Shown piece after piece: positions 30,097 to 38,986 of a DNA stretch of 40,834 nucleotides; the stretch's first letter is position 1, and every line of letters starts with the position of its first letter. The position numbers and the translations under genes were made by a program. This stretch comes from Anaerolineales bacterium (GTDB taxonomy: Bacteria > Chloroflexota > Anaerolineae > Anaerolineales > Villigracilaceae): the NCBI GenBank assembly GCA_013360875.1, contig JABWAU010000001.1, positions 1 to 40,834 on the forward strand, written 5' to 3'. The notes under the pieces are model-generated. The model had not been told where the DNA came from, searched no databases, and saw only the letters and a list, made by a program, of their open reading frames with translations.

Positions 30097-31527
30097 ATGA
30101 ACACGACTTTCCGATCGCGGCTTCCTCTCTGGCTCAAACTCCTCTACGGTTCCGGCGATTGGGGCATCTCCAGCGTCGGGATGATGCGTTCGATCTTTTA
30201 CGCCATCTACCTCACCGACGTGGTGGGACTCGAACCGCGCCTTGCCTCGTTCGGCGCGCTGGTCGGCATCGTCTGGGATGCGGTCAACGACCCGATCATC
30301 GGCGTCCTGAGCGACCGCCTGCACACGCGCTGGGGACGGAGGCGTCCGTTTCTGTTGTGGTTTGCGATTCCCTTTGGGATGAGTTTCATCCTGCTGTGGT
30401 CCGCGCCGGATTGGGACAGCCAGGCGGCGTTGTTGACCTACGTGACCCTCTCCTTCATGCTCGCGGACACGCTGCAGACCCTCGTCTCCGTCCCGTTTCT
30501 TTCGCTGACCCCGGAACTGACTCCCGATTACGATGAGCGCACCACGCTGACGAGTTTCCGCTCCTTCTTTCAATTGACCGGTGCGTTGTCCGTTGTGATC
30601 GCCGCGCCTATGATCGTGGACATGGTGATCGAATCGGGCGGCACACAGCAACAGGGATTCATGCTGGTCGGCGCGATCTTCGGTTCCATCGGCGCGCTCC
30701 CGTTGTTGATGATCGGTCTCTTCGTCCGCGAACGATCCACGCCGGAACAGCGACAAAGCCTGCCCTTCCGTGAAACGCTGCGCGCGGCATGGCAGAACGT
30801 CCCATTTCGTTTTTCGGTGGGAATCCACATGCTCAACTGGTCGGCGGTGGATATGGTCGCCGTCACTTTCCCGTATTTCCTGCTCTATTGGGTCGCGCAG
30901 GGGGATCTGCTTGCAAAGATCAACGTTCTGGGAATTGACCTTGCCTACGAATCCGCCTTCTTCGGCATCCTCATGTCCGTTTGCATCCTGTTCATTCCGT
31001 TCTGGCTGTGGCTGGCGAAGCGGCGCAACAAACGCGAAGCGTACATGATCGGCATGATCTTTTGGGTTGCGGTGGCGTTGATGATCTACACCATCCAGCC
31101 GGGCGAAACGACCTATTTGCTGTTCCTCGCCGCGCTGGCAGGGATCGGCGTCTCCGCGGCGTACGTCCTGCCCGATTCGATCTTCGCGGACGTGATCGAA
31201 TGGGATGAACTCCGCACGCGCCGCAGGCAGGAGGGCATCTTCTACGGCATCCGCACGCTCATCCGCAAATTGACCGGCGCTCTGGTGATTTTCGTTACGC
31301 TGCAATTATTGGGCTGGTCGGGATACCAGAACCCTCCCGACGGGGTGGCTCAATTCATGCAGCCCGCCTCCGCCGTGGCGATGATCCGCCTGCTGGTTTC
31401 CCCGATCGGCGCGGCGATCGTGTGCGGCACCATCGTCTTCGCGTGGTTGTTCCCGCTTTCGCGCGAACAACACCGGCGCATTCAGCAATTGCTCGAACAG
31501 AGACGGGGACGCACAGGCGTCATGTAG
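30097..31527 (+). CDS. GPH-family (MelB-like) sugar:cation symporter
   Basis: 476 aa, about 12 helices, major facilitator superfamily. The start MNTTFRSRLPLWLKLLYGSGDWG resembles glycoside-pentoside-hexuronide symporters. WDAVNDPIIGVLSDRLHTRWGRRRPFLLW holds the conserved N-terminal Asp residues and the loop RWGRRRP. SVPFLSLTPELTPDYDERT is the second family motif. It should import a sugar or glycoside with Na+ or H+; the sugar is not predictable. I chose the ATG at 30097 for its match to the family start; a GTG at 30061 would extend into the promoter. It is divergent from the riboswitch gene. Confidence 0.88.
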   Translation: MNTTFRSRLPLWLKLLYGSGDWGISSVGMMRSIFYAIYLTDVVGLEPRLASFGALVGIVWDAVNDPIIGVLSDRLHTRWGRRRPFLLWFAIPFGMSFILLWSAPDWDSQAALLTYVTLSFMLADTLQTLVSVPFLSLTPELTPDYDERTTLTSFRSFFQLTGALSVVIAAPMIVDMVIESGGTQQQGFMLVGAIFGSIGALPLLMIGLFVRERSTPEQRQSLPFRETLRAAWQNVPFRFSVGIHMLNWSAVDMVAVTFPYFLLYWVAQGDLLAKINVLGIDLAYESAFFGILMSVCILFIPFWLWLAKRRNKREAYMIGMIFWVAVALMIYTIQPGETTYLLFLAALAGIGVSAAYVLPDSIFADVIEWDELRTRRRQEGIFYGIRTLIRKLTGALVIFVTLQLLGWSGYQNPPDGVAQFMQPASAVAMIRLLVSPIGAAIVCGTIVFAWLFPLSREQHRRIQQLLEQRRGRTGVM

Positions 31528-31532
31528 GTATC

Positions 31533-33416
31533 TTATGGGGAGCCGGTCATGCGGATCTTGTTCCAGCCTGCGATGCAGCCTGTTTGAAAGATCGCGTCCC
31601 TGTTGAGGGGTTCGCCGTTCTCGTACAGTTTCCCGGGGGGATATTCCTGCCGGAGCGAATAGGCGATTCGGGGACCGTTCCTGCCCGCTCCGTCCGCGCG
31701 GATGGTCAGCAGGTATAACTTTCCGTTCGAGGACCAATCCGGTTCGAAGTCGAGGGGAAACCATGCGCCGGAGGGCAGATCGGAATTCGAAACGCTGAAC
31801 CGTATCGCTTCACGATCCTGCTGGACATCTTTAAGAATAAACTGGGTGAATGCGTTCGGGTCCGCCTCCCTTGCGTTGACCCAGACACGCAGTTCGGTCA
31901 TGCCGTTGCATTCGGGGACGATCTCCTGTTGAATCGTCAGTTGATCGGATACGGGAGGGGAATACAGGTCGTCCGGCGCCCAGTTCTTATAGATCGGCTG
32001 GTAACAGAGGTCGGCGCGGTAGTATTGCGATCCGCACGGTACGCGGTAGGAGAGGTACATGCCGGCCAGGTACAGGAGCAAAGCCGTCCCGCCGAAGAGG
32101 GTGGGGAGGAAGGCTGAGGCATGGATTCGCTTGAAGAGGGGGAGGCAGGCGAGGGCAAGGAAGAGAAGCGGCATGACCGTCACGAAGTACCTCCCCTGAA
32201 TGCCCGCGATCGTTTCCGCTCCCGGAGGGTTGAACGTCACGTACAACGAAACGATGGTGGCGAGGTAGGCGGCGGCAAAGGCGATGAGCAATCCCCGGCG
32301 CGTTCTGCCGTCCATCGCGCTGTCCTCTTTGACGAAAAGCGAAGCGATGAGGGCGAGCGCGTAGAGCGGGTAAACGAGGGTCGGGACGGGCCAGTAGTTG
32401 AACCCGTAGATGGCGAGCCAATCGCGCAGGTAGCCGGGGCTTCCAGTCCAGAGGTTGCGGGCGAGGATGGAAAGAAATTCGAGCGGCTGTGAAAGTATGA
32501 AAGCGACCTGGCCCGCCGGGTGCGAACCTTCGGGGGAGGTGCGTAATCTCGAATAAGCGATTACGTTCCAACCGAGGACTTCCACGAGGAAAAGGGCGGC
32601 GGCTGTCGCGAGCAGGGCGGCATACGCGGAGCGGGATGTGAATTGGGATGGGCGGATGAGCAGGAACGGAAGGATGGCAAGCGGGGCGAGGTTGAGTTTT
32701 CCCAAAAACAAGATGAAGAAAAGCAGGGCGAGCGCGATCCATTCCCTGCGCCCCATCTGTTTGCGATTCGCGACGGCAAGCGAACCGGCGATGAACAGGA
32801 AGGCGATGCCGTTCGAGATGGCGTCCGCGCTGACAGTGGATGCCTGAAGGATCGCGACCGGCGACGCGGCGAGGAGCGCGACGATCCATTTGCCGAAGGG
32901 GATGAGGCGAACGGCAAGCCACGCAAGGAGGAGGTAACTCAACAACCCGGCAATGCGGACGGCGTAGAAGACGGTCAGCGCGGGGAGTTGGAGACTCCTG
33001 CCCAGGTAACGCATGACGATCGCCTGCGGGAGCAATAGCGGAGGAGAATAGACCGAGCGTGTTTCGACGCCCTGATAGACGTAATCGAGCGAGTCGAGTG
33101 AAAGTCCGCCGTACTTTTCCCAAAAGTCGGGTTCGACCGGGCGGACGAGCGTCTGCCTGCGATAGGACATCTCCCAATAGACGGCGGGGAAGGGCATCTC
33201 TCGGCTGAGCGCGTCGTTGGGGATGAATTCCAGCGCGGACATTTCCCAGACGCGCATCAGGTGCGTCTCTTCGTCGTATCCGCCGCCGACGGGGAGCAGG
33301 AAGCAGGCGGACAACCCAAACACGAGCAGGGCGGCGACGAGGTAGATCTCAGCCTTGTGAAACTTTCCTTTGAAGAGGGAGGAAACGCGGGTGCGGGTTT
33401 TCAAGCCATGCTCCAT
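31533..33416 (-). CDS. DUF2142-type polytopic membrane protein
   Basis: 627 aa. About 11-13 helices in residues 15-500, then an extracytoplasmic beta-rich domain (about 520-627). The N-terminal GYDEETHLMRVWEMS corresponds to the P/G-x-DE-x-x-H pattern of DUF2142 and GT-C glycosyltransferase-like proteins, with the acidic pair and His after the first helix. LQASTVSADAISNGIAFLF and FLGKLNLAPLAI are further family blocks. It may transfer sugars from a polyprenyl carrier, though this is not proven for the family. Longer in-frame readings (to 33863) run through the DUF3592 gene and are rejected. The ATG at 33416 is 18 bp after that gene's stop. Confidence 0.82.
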   Translation of the reverse strand: MEHGLKTRTRVSSLFKGKFHKAEIYLVAALLVFGLSACFLLPVGGGYDEETHLMRVWEMSALEFIPNDALSREMPFPAVYWEMSYRRQTLVRPVEPDFWEKYGGLSLDSLDYVYQGVETRSVYSPPLLLPQAIVMRYLGRSLQLPALTVFYAVRIAGLLSYLLLAWLAVRLIPFGKWIVALLAASPVAILQASTVSADAISNGIAFLFIAGSLAVANRKQMGRREWIALALLFFILFLGKLNLAPLAILPFLLIRPSQFTSRSAYAALLATAAALFLVEVLGWNVIAYSRLRTSPEGSHPAGQVAFILSQPLEFLSILARNLWTGSPGYLRDWLAIYGFNYWPVPTLVYPLYALALIASLFVKEDSAMDGRTRRGLLIAFAAAYLATIVSLYVTFNPPGAETIAGIQGRYFVTVMPLLFLALACLPLFKRIHASAFLPTLFGGTALLLYLAGMYLSYRVPCGSQYYRADLCYQPIYKNWAPDDLYSPPVSDQLTIQQEIVPECNGMTELRVWVNAREADPNAFTQFILKDVQQDREAIRFSVSNSDLPSGAWFPLDFEPDWSSNGKLYLLTIRADGAGRNGPRIAYSLRQEYPPGKLYENGEPLNRDAIFQTGCIAGWNKIRMTGSP

Positions 33417-33433
33417 GGTCAACGTGATTCTCC

Positions 33434-33901
33434 CTATCGCGCCGCCGTGAACCAGATGATCGGTACAGCCGCGCACAACGCCAGGTCGAAGACGACCAGC
33501 AGGAACACCATCACCCCCAGTGCAGGCGCCTTTCTCTCCAACACCGCGTCGGACGGGTTCTGCGGATCGTAGAACACCATCACCTGCGCGCCGACCGGGT
33601 AACGCGCCACCACCCTCCCCGCGCCTGTTCCGCCCACTTCGGGTCCCGGCGCGAGTTTTGCGCTTTGATACGTCTGCCCGCCGACCTGGTAGGAATACTG
33701 CACGACGGGGTAATTGGTCGAACCGTCGTCTGACGACCTGCGTTCGAGATGGGAATTGAGCACTGTGCCAATCGTGGAGTGCCACTGACTCACCGCCGCC
33801 ATCCTTGTACGCATGAAGGAGATGATGCCGAGGAATATGGCGTTGAGAACGAGAAACACGCAACCGATGGTGGCGAATGTAAGCAACAACTCCGTGTTCA
33901 T
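33434..33901 (-). CDS. DUF3592 membrane protein
   Basis: 155 aa. Two membrane helices (LLLTFATIGCVFLVLNAIF; VMVFLLVVFDLALCAAVPII) flank an extracytoplasmic or cytosolic domain with the DUF3592 features: WHSTIGTVLNSHLERR, YPVVQYSYQVGGQTYQS, YPVGAQVMVFYDPQNPSDAVLE. The ATG at 33901 has GGAG 6 nt upstream, and that site is itself part of an 8-bp tandem repeat. It probably forms an operon with the DUF2142 gene. Function unknown. Confidence 0.86.
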   Translation of the reverse strand: MNTELLLTFATIGCVFLVLNAIFLGIISFMRTRMAAVSQWHSTIGTVLNSHLERRSSDDGSTNYPVVQYSYQVGGQTYQSAKLAPGPEVGGTGAGRVVARYPVGAQVMVFYDPQNPSDAVLERKAPALGVMVFLLVVFDLALCAAVPIIWFTAAR

Positions 33902-33904
33902 ATT

Positions 33905-33936
33905 ATTCTCCAATTCTCCAGTTCTCTAATTCTTCA
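33905..33936. repeat. 8-bp tandem repeat, 4 units, supplying a ribosome binding site
   Basis: ATTCTCCA, ATTCTCCA, GTTCTCTA, ATTCTTCA. Read on the minus strand the units give repeated TGGAGAAT, and the last one acts as the Shine-Dalgarno of the DUF3592 gene. Confidence 0.82.
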
Positions 33937-33989
33937 AAAGCCCCTCGTTCGCGCCAACCGATCCAAAACGACGCTTCGCGAAGTTATCA

Positions 33990-36503
33990 TTATGGCTCCT
34001 TCACCGTTACCTGTATGATCGCCGTATCCACGCGCTGATCGGAGCGGATCACCTGCAACTGCACGGCATACAACCCGCTCAAACCTTCCGCGTTCCATTC
34101 GGCGAGCAGACCGTCCGTGACCGGTTCGCTTCCCTCTGCGACCTGAACCCATTCGCGCGGATTCAATCCCCGACCGACCAGAACGCGATATGAAAGGAAA
34201 TCCCCGCCTGCGGCAGCGCCGGTGATGCGGACAATGCCGCTCACCTCTGAAAACAATTCGGGCGACGCGATGTTCACATCGGGATTGATCGGTGGCGCCT
34301 GAATGACATCATACGAAGTAGGCGGGATCGCCAGCCCCGCGCTCTCCGCCCAGGCACGCGCCTCCGCCGGGACGACGAAATACACGCGTTCCTCGATCAA
34401 TTGCGGAAGGGTGAACACCGTTGCGAGCAGACCCGTCTCACGATTGACTGCCACTCTGCGATACATGGTATCAGGATGGAGCGGTTCGTTGCCGTTCAGG
34501 AAAACCTCGTTGACGACGTTCGGGCAATCGGGCGTGGGCAGCATGCCCGACGGGTCGCACACGTTGACCACGGAAACGCCCGGCGGGAGCGACCAATCCT
34601 CCACAGGAAGGTTTTGCGATGCGATCTGCATCAACGCGTTCCACAACACCGCAGTTACGCGCGGCGACAGGTCGCCCGGCGCCCGCGAACCCGCCCACAC
34701 AACAACCACGCGCGACGGCGTGTACCCAATCGTCCACGCGTCGAGCGTGTCAGCGGTCTGACCGAGCTTCACGGCGGCAGGTCTGTTCACGTTCAATACG
34801 TTCGAATCACGCAACGCTCCCTCCCGCGCCGATTCGTCGCTCAGCGCGCGATTCATCAGATATGCCAGCGCGGGCGTGACGACAGGTTTTGCCTGCGGAG
34901 TCGTCCAATCGAGCCAGATACTGCCGTCGCTTCCCTCCACTTTCAGGATCGTCACGGGCGTGAATGCATCGTCCGCCTCGCGCCCGAAATACACGCCCTC
35001 ACGGGCAAACACGCCGAACGCGCCCGCGGCGCCCATCAGCGAAAGATCCTCATCCCGCGCAATGCCGAACGACGACGTGATCTTCTCCACGTTTTCGGGT
35101 CCCATCTGCGAAAGCACCTGCGCGGCAGGCGCGGGATAATCGTTCGCCAGCGCGACGCGCAAACGCATCGGTCCGTGATATTCGCCGTCGAAGTTTGGGA
35201 TGGAGGTCCTGCCGGGGATATCCCAGATCAACGATGCGGGACTCAAGCCTCTCGTGAATCCCGTGAGATGGATAAACGCATCCAGCGCGGACCCGGGCCT
35301 GTGCGCGCCGACGAGGGGCGTTTCCTGCGCCTGAAACGTCTCCCCGACGACCGCGAGAACCTGTCCATTTTTCGGGTTGGTGACGATCGCGCTCGCGGAA
35401 GAATCGGGGATCGTGACCGAGGGTGGCAAGGCGGGCAGGAAGCGCAGCGAGTCACATTCGATCAACGGATCGGGCAAGCCCGCCAGCCGCGCGGCATAGA
35501 ACGCGGCAACGCAGGAGGATTGCCTTTGCAGGTCGTAATCGAGCGTGGAGACGACGTTCAACCCACCGCGCTCGATGCGGGCGCGCGGGAATTGCGAATC
35601 CAATTGGGCGAGGAGAAGGTTGACGAAGGCGGGAGCAGGCTGGGGCTGCGCGGGAGGCGGAGTCTGGAAGAGGGGCGATTCTCCGAGGGCGTTGTTGGTC
35701 GCTTGATCGGAGAGAAGCCCGAGCGCAGACATCCTCTGAATCGTTTCCCTTCCGCGTTCGAGAGCGATCTGCGGCGCGTCGTGCGGGTTGAGGCTGGGTG
35801 AGTCGCTGACCGCCGCGAGGATGGCGGATTCGGCGTCGGTCAACTGCGCGGCGGATTTGCCGAAATAGAGTTGCGCCGCGCTTTCCACGCCGAAGGCATG
35901 ACGACCGAAGTTCGCCGAGTTGAGATGCCACTCGAGGATCTGCGTGCGCCCAAACTCTGCGGTGATCTGCGCGGCAAGGATGCGCTCGCGCAGCGCGCGG
36001 CGCAGGGAGGGCGGCTCGTCGAAGAGAAGCAGGTCAGAAACGAGGCGCTGCGCGAGGGTCGGGTGCGACTCGTAACTCGTGACCCCGCTGAAGGTAAAGC
36101 CCGCGTGGTCATAGAAGTTCGGGTCGGAGATGGCGATGACGGCGTCGGCTAACGATTTGGGTAAATGTTGCGGGTTGGTCTCGCTGAGGGGAATGTAGCG
36201 GCGCGGCGAATCGGTCGGCGCAAAGGTGAATAACACCCTCTCTCCCGTGCGATCGTAGATGCGCGTGGGCTGGAGGAGGAGCCCGTCGGGGGGGGTGAGG
36301 AGGACCGGGAGAATTTGTATCGAAGGCAGGTCGCGCGTGAGATTGACATACGCGAAAGCGGTCGCAATGATGAGCGCGGCGACGAAAAGCGAGAGGATCA
36401 TCCCCGCGCTGAGAAGGACGTTGCGCGTGCGGGCTTCGTTTTTCCGTCTCTTCTCGATGCGCCGTTCACGCCTCGCGCGCAGGATGGGGATGGTGGAGGG
36501 CAT
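33990..36503 (-). CDS. Class A penicillin-binding protein with degenerate catalytic motifs
   Basis: 837 aa, membrane-anchored (helix about 30-52), glycosyltransferase 51 domain (about 75-270), transpeptidase domain (about 340-640) and a C-terminal beta-sandwich (about 745-837). The architecture is a normal bifunctional PBP1A, but every key motif is altered. GT51 AIEDxxFYxHxG reads AISDPNFYDHAG (catalytic Glu to Ser). SxxK reads RPGSALDAF (Lys to Asp). SxN in ALAxSxNxPA reads ALANDYPAPA. KTG reads VKLGQT. The flanking structure (DAWTIGYTP, LEWHLNSANFG) is conserved. It is therefore probably a non-enzymatic scaffold or regulator of wall synthesis. TATACT lies 7 nt before the ATG, suggesting a leaderless message. 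Confidence 0.88.
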   Translation of the reverse strand: MPSTIPILRARRERRIEKRRKNEARTRNVLLSAGMILSLFVAALIIATAFAYVNLTRDLPSIQILPVLLTPPDGLLLQPTRIYDRTGERVLFTFAPTDSPRRYIPLSETNPQHLPKSLADAVIAISDPNFYDHAGFTFSGVTSYESHPTLAQRLVSDLLLFDEPPSLRRALRERILAAQITAEFGRTQILEWHLNSANFGRHAFGVESAAQLYFGKSAAQLTDAESAILAAVSDSPSLNPHDAPQIALERGRETIQRMSALGLLSDQATNNALGESPLFQTPPPAQPQPAPAFVNLLLAQLDSQFPRARIERGGLNVVSTLDYDLQRQSSCVAAFYAARLAGLPDPLIECDSLRFLPALPPSVTIPDSSASAIVTNPKNGQVLAVVGETFQAQETPLVGAHRPGSALDAFIHLTGFTRGLSPASLIWDIPGRTSIPNFDGEYHGPMRLRVALANDYPAPAAQVLSQMGPENVEKITSSFGIARDEDLSLMGAAGAFGVFAREGVYFGREADDAFTPVTILKVEGSDGSIWLDWTTPQAKPVVTPALAYLMNRALSDESAREGALRDSNVLNVNRPAAVKLGQTADTLDAWTIGYTPSRVVVVWAGSRAPGDLSPRVTAVLWNALMQIASQNLPVEDWSLPPGVSVVNVCDPSGMLPTPDCPNVVNEVFLNGNEPLHPDTMYRRVAVNRETGLLATVFTLPQLIEERVYFVVPAEARAWAESAGLAIPPTSYDVIQAPPINPDVNIASPELFSEVSGIVRITGAAAGGDFLSYRVLVGRGLNPREWVQVAEGSEPVTDGLLAEWNAEGLSGLYAVQLQVIRSDQRVDTAIIQVTVKEP

Positions 36504-36510
36504 GAGATTA

Positions 36511-36516
36511 AGTATA
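36511..36516 (-). promoter_or_regulatory. -10 hexamer of the penicillin-binding protein gene
   Basis: Minus strand TATACT, then TAATCTC, then ATG: a 7-nt gap, consistent with leaderless transcription. Confidence 0.55.
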
Positions 36517-36551
36517 CACGCGTGAGTGACTGGGGGAAACGCGTAATCGGA

Positions 36552-38042
36552 TCATCCTCCTCCGCTCGCGCCTCCCACGATCCCGCCCTCCGTCAACTTT
36601 CGCAGGTTGCTCAACGCGGACTCGATCTCTTCCGGCTTCACGGGACGGTCTTCGTCGCGGTGTTTCAACGCGCCCGCCTTTGCCTTCCCGATTGCCAGTT
36701 CCTTGATCGAAGCGTTTTTCGACAGCGCCTCTTTCACCAACGCCGCGCCTTGCGAATATCCGATGACCGGATTCAACGCGGTGACGATGATGGCGTTCTT
36801 CGCCAGCCAGCCTTCCGCTTTTTCGCGGTTGGCGGTCACACCTTTCACGGCGCGCTCGGTAAACGCGTCCACCGACCCAATCACCACCTGCATCATCTCG
36901 AACAAATTGTACGCGAGGATCGGCATCATCACATTCAATTCGAGTTGTCCCGCCTGCGCGGCGAGCGCGACGGTCGTATCACAGCCAATGACGTGGAACA
37001 TGGCTTGATCGAGCATCTCCGCCAGAACGGGGTTCACCTTCCCCGGCATGATCGAAGAACCCGGTTGAACGACAGGCAATCGAATTTCGTCGAGACCGGT
37101 CGAAGGTCCGGACGAAAGGAGGCGGAAATCGTTCGCGATGCGGATGAGGGTCAATGCCAAAGTCCGAAGCGAAGCGGAGAAGTCCGCCGCGTCCGCCAAC
37201 GACTGCATGGATTCGAATAAGTTGTCGGATGTCTGCAACTCGAGCCCGGTCAACTCGGACAGTTTCCTCACCATCCGCGCGTGATATTCGGGATGGGCGT
37301 TCAAACCGGACCCGACGGCTGTCCCGCCGATCCCAAGCCTTCTCAACCCCTCGGCCGATCTGCGGATCCGTTCCGCGTCGCGCTCGACCGCTTTGGCGTA
37401 CGCGCCGAACTCCTGACCCAAACGGACAGGCACCGCATCCTGCAAATGCGTGCGCCCCGATTTGAGGATGTCGTCGAATTCCCTGGCTTTTTCTTCGAGC
37501 GCGAGTTGTAGATTTCTCAACGAAGTCAACAACTCATCCAGTCGCCACAGCACTCCGAGGCGGATCGAAGTTGGAATCACATCATTCGTGGATTGCGCCA
37601 TGTTGACGTGGTCGTTCGGGTGGACGTAATACACCCCGAGTTCGCCGCCCAGAATTTGCGTGGCGCGGTTGGCGATGACCTCGTTCGCGTTCATGTTGTG
37701 ACTCGTCCCCGCGCCCGCCTGGAACGGGTCCACGACGAACTGGTCGTCCCATTTGCCGTCCATCACTTCCGCGGCGGCTTGGGCAATGGCATCGGAGAGT
37801 TGTTTTGCGGTGAAATATTTACCGTCCGTTTCGCGGTCGTTGAACAGACCCAGTTCAAAGTTGACGAGCGCCGCGGCGCGCTTGACCGTCGCAATGGACC
37901 AGATGAACGCGCGCCAGGGACGCAATCCGCTGATGGAAAAGTTTTCCACTGCCCGCTGGGTCTGCGCTCCGTAGAGCGCGTCCGCCGGGACGTTCAGTTC
38001 GCCGAGCGAATCTTTTTCTATGCGGAAATCTTGTGGGGACAT
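36552..38042 (-). CDS. Aspartase/fumarase superfamily lyase, probably aspartate ammonia-lyase
   Basis: 496 aa. The ATG at 38042 follows CGGAG. Superfamily blocks: VPADALYGAQTQRAVENF, GAGTSHNMNANEVIANRA, MAQSTNDVIPTS, SGRTHLQDAVPV and the signature GSSIMPGKVNPV with the catalytic Ser loop. SQSTND rather than SQSSND, GTSxNMN rather than GTQSNMN, and QLELNVMMPILAYN favour aspartase (aspartate to fumarate plus ammonia). GAQTQR is more fumarase-like, so a class II fumarase is still possible. It ends in a Gly-rich tail (GGIVGGASGGG). It stands alone and is not in an operon. Confidence 0.85.
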   Translation of the reverse strand: MSPQDFRIEKDSLGELNVPADALYGAQTQRAVENFSISGLRPWRAFIWSIATVKRAAALVNFELGLFNDRETDGKYFTAKQLSDAIAQAAAEVMDGKWDDQFVVDPFQAGAGTSHNMNANEVIANRATQILGGELGVYYVHPNDHVNMAQSTNDVIPTSIRLGVLWRLDELLTSLRNLQLALEEKAREFDDILKSGRTHLQDAVPVRLGQEFGAYAKAVERDAERIRRSAEGLRRLGIGGTAVGSGLNAHPEYHARMVRKLSELTGLELQTSDNLFESMQSLADAADFSASLRTLALTLIRIANDFRLLSSGPSTGLDEIRLPVVQPGSSIMPGKVNPVLAEMLDQAMFHVIGCDTTVALAAQAGQLELNVMMPILAYNLFEMMQVVIGSVDAFTERAVKGVTANREKAEGWLAKNAIIVTALNPVIGYSQGAALVKEALSKNASIKELAIGKAKAGALKHRDEDRPVKPEEIESALSNLRKLTEGGIVGGASGGG

Positions 38043-38151
38043 AATCGCTCCGATAAAGGTGAAAGGATTTGCCGATATCTTAATGGTAACGCAAAAAGGG
38101 GACGCCGCGAATTCGATTTGAAAAAATTCCTTCATCCACAGGAACTTACTC

Positions 38152-38295
38152 TCAGAACAAAATCAGTGTACCCGGCATTGTCATTTCGAGCGCCAGCCGG
38201 TACACATCCCGTCCGTAGGTTTGCACGAGGCGTTCGATTGCCAGCGAATCTCCCTCTCGGCATTGCTCGGGCCATTGGCTGTCCACGACGGTCAT
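38152..38295 (-). pseudogene. N-terminal remnant of an ECF-type sigma factor
   Basis: A minus-strand frame beginning MTVVDSQWPEQCREGDSLA and continuing IERLVQTYGRDVYRLALE looks like region 2.1 of sigma-70 ECF factors. It then stops matching and ends after MTMPGTLILF. The break point coincides with GTCATTTCGAGCG, a dispersed-repeat end (38179-38191). About 36 residues of a roughly 180-aa protein remain, so it is a truncated relic. The fragment is short and the assignment is tentative. Confidence 0.5.
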
Positions 38296-38369
38296 TCTAC
38301 TGGATTGGACTGGGTTCGGGTCGAAAACCTTCACTCAACCCAATAACGGAAGTATTGGAAAACCCATCC

Positions 38370-38398
38370 TTGACACGTTTCTACATACTCCATAAAAT
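38370..38398 (+). promoter_or_regulatory. Promoter and likely operator of the AbiE pair
   Basis: TTGACA (38370-38375), 17-nt spacer, TAAAAT (38393-38398), then 9 nt to the ATG at 38408. Inverted repeats ACGTTTC (38374-38380) and GAAACGT (38411-38417), plus CCATA/TATGG inside, flank the -10. This is the kind of site AbiEi antitoxins bind for autoregulation. Confidence 0.75.
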
Positions 38399-38407
38399 CA
38401 AGAATAT

Positions 38408-38986
38408 ATGGAAACGTCTAATTTCCCCACGCTGGTCAGCCAAATCTATCAGTCGAATCTGGATCTGTTCACCACCAAGACCCTGCGTGACATGATGGGG
38501 GAAAATGTGCCGCAGGCGACCTTCTTTTCCATGCTCGGTCGCCTGGTGAAAGGAAAAATTTTGCAGAGGTTGGAACGCGATAAATACATGCTGATGGGCG
38601 CGCGAATTCATGATTTCCGTATTGCCAATTTTCTTTATGAGCCGTCTTACGTCTCATTGGAAGCGGCGCTTAATTTTCACGGCGTCCTGTCCCAGTTTCC
38701 GTATGAAACCGCCAGCATGACAACCAGAAAACCGGTCACAAAAATAATCAACGGCAGGACGTACCGTTATGTGCGGATCAAAACGACACTCTTCTGGGGT
38801 TATGAAACCATTCAAAGATTCCTCATTGCCCAGCCTGAGAAGGCGCTCCTCGACCTTCTTTACCTTAAATCGAAAGGACTCGCCCGTATCCATATTGATG
38901 AATTGGATCTCTCGAAACTCGATAAGGTGCGTTTCGCGTCGTACTCGAAAAAATTTCCGCCCATTAAAGGAACGGACATTTTATGA
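38408..38986 (+). CDS. AbiEi-family antitoxin / transcriptional repressor
   Basis: 192 aa. An N-terminal winged helix (LFTTKTLRDMMGENVPQATF, then FSMLGRLVKGKILQRLERDK) is followed by the AbiEi C-terminal domain (YVSLEAALNFHGVL, FWGYETIQRFLIAQPEKALL with the PEKALLDLLYL motif). In type IV AbiE systems the antitoxin represses its own operon and counteracts the AbiEii nucleotidyltransferase toxin without binding it. The stop overlaps the toxin start as ATGA. The DNA is visibly more A+T-rich than its neighbours, which suggests acquisition. The gene is intact, unlike its partner. Confidence 0.88.
   Translation: METSNFPTLVSQIYQSNLDLFTTKTLRDMMGENVPQATFFSMLGRLVKGKILQRLERDKYMLMGARIHDFRIANFLYEPSYVSLEAALNFHGVLSQFPYETASMTTRKPVTKIINGRTYRYVRIKTTLFWGYETIQRFLIAQPEKALLDLLYLKSKGLARIHIDELDLSKLDKVRFASYSKKFPPIKGTDIL

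Noticed and set aside
33417-33863. N-terminal extension of the DUF2142 frame
   Set aside because: It runs through the DUF3592 gene in another frame and is low-complexity Arg/Gly-rich; the conserved start is near 33416.
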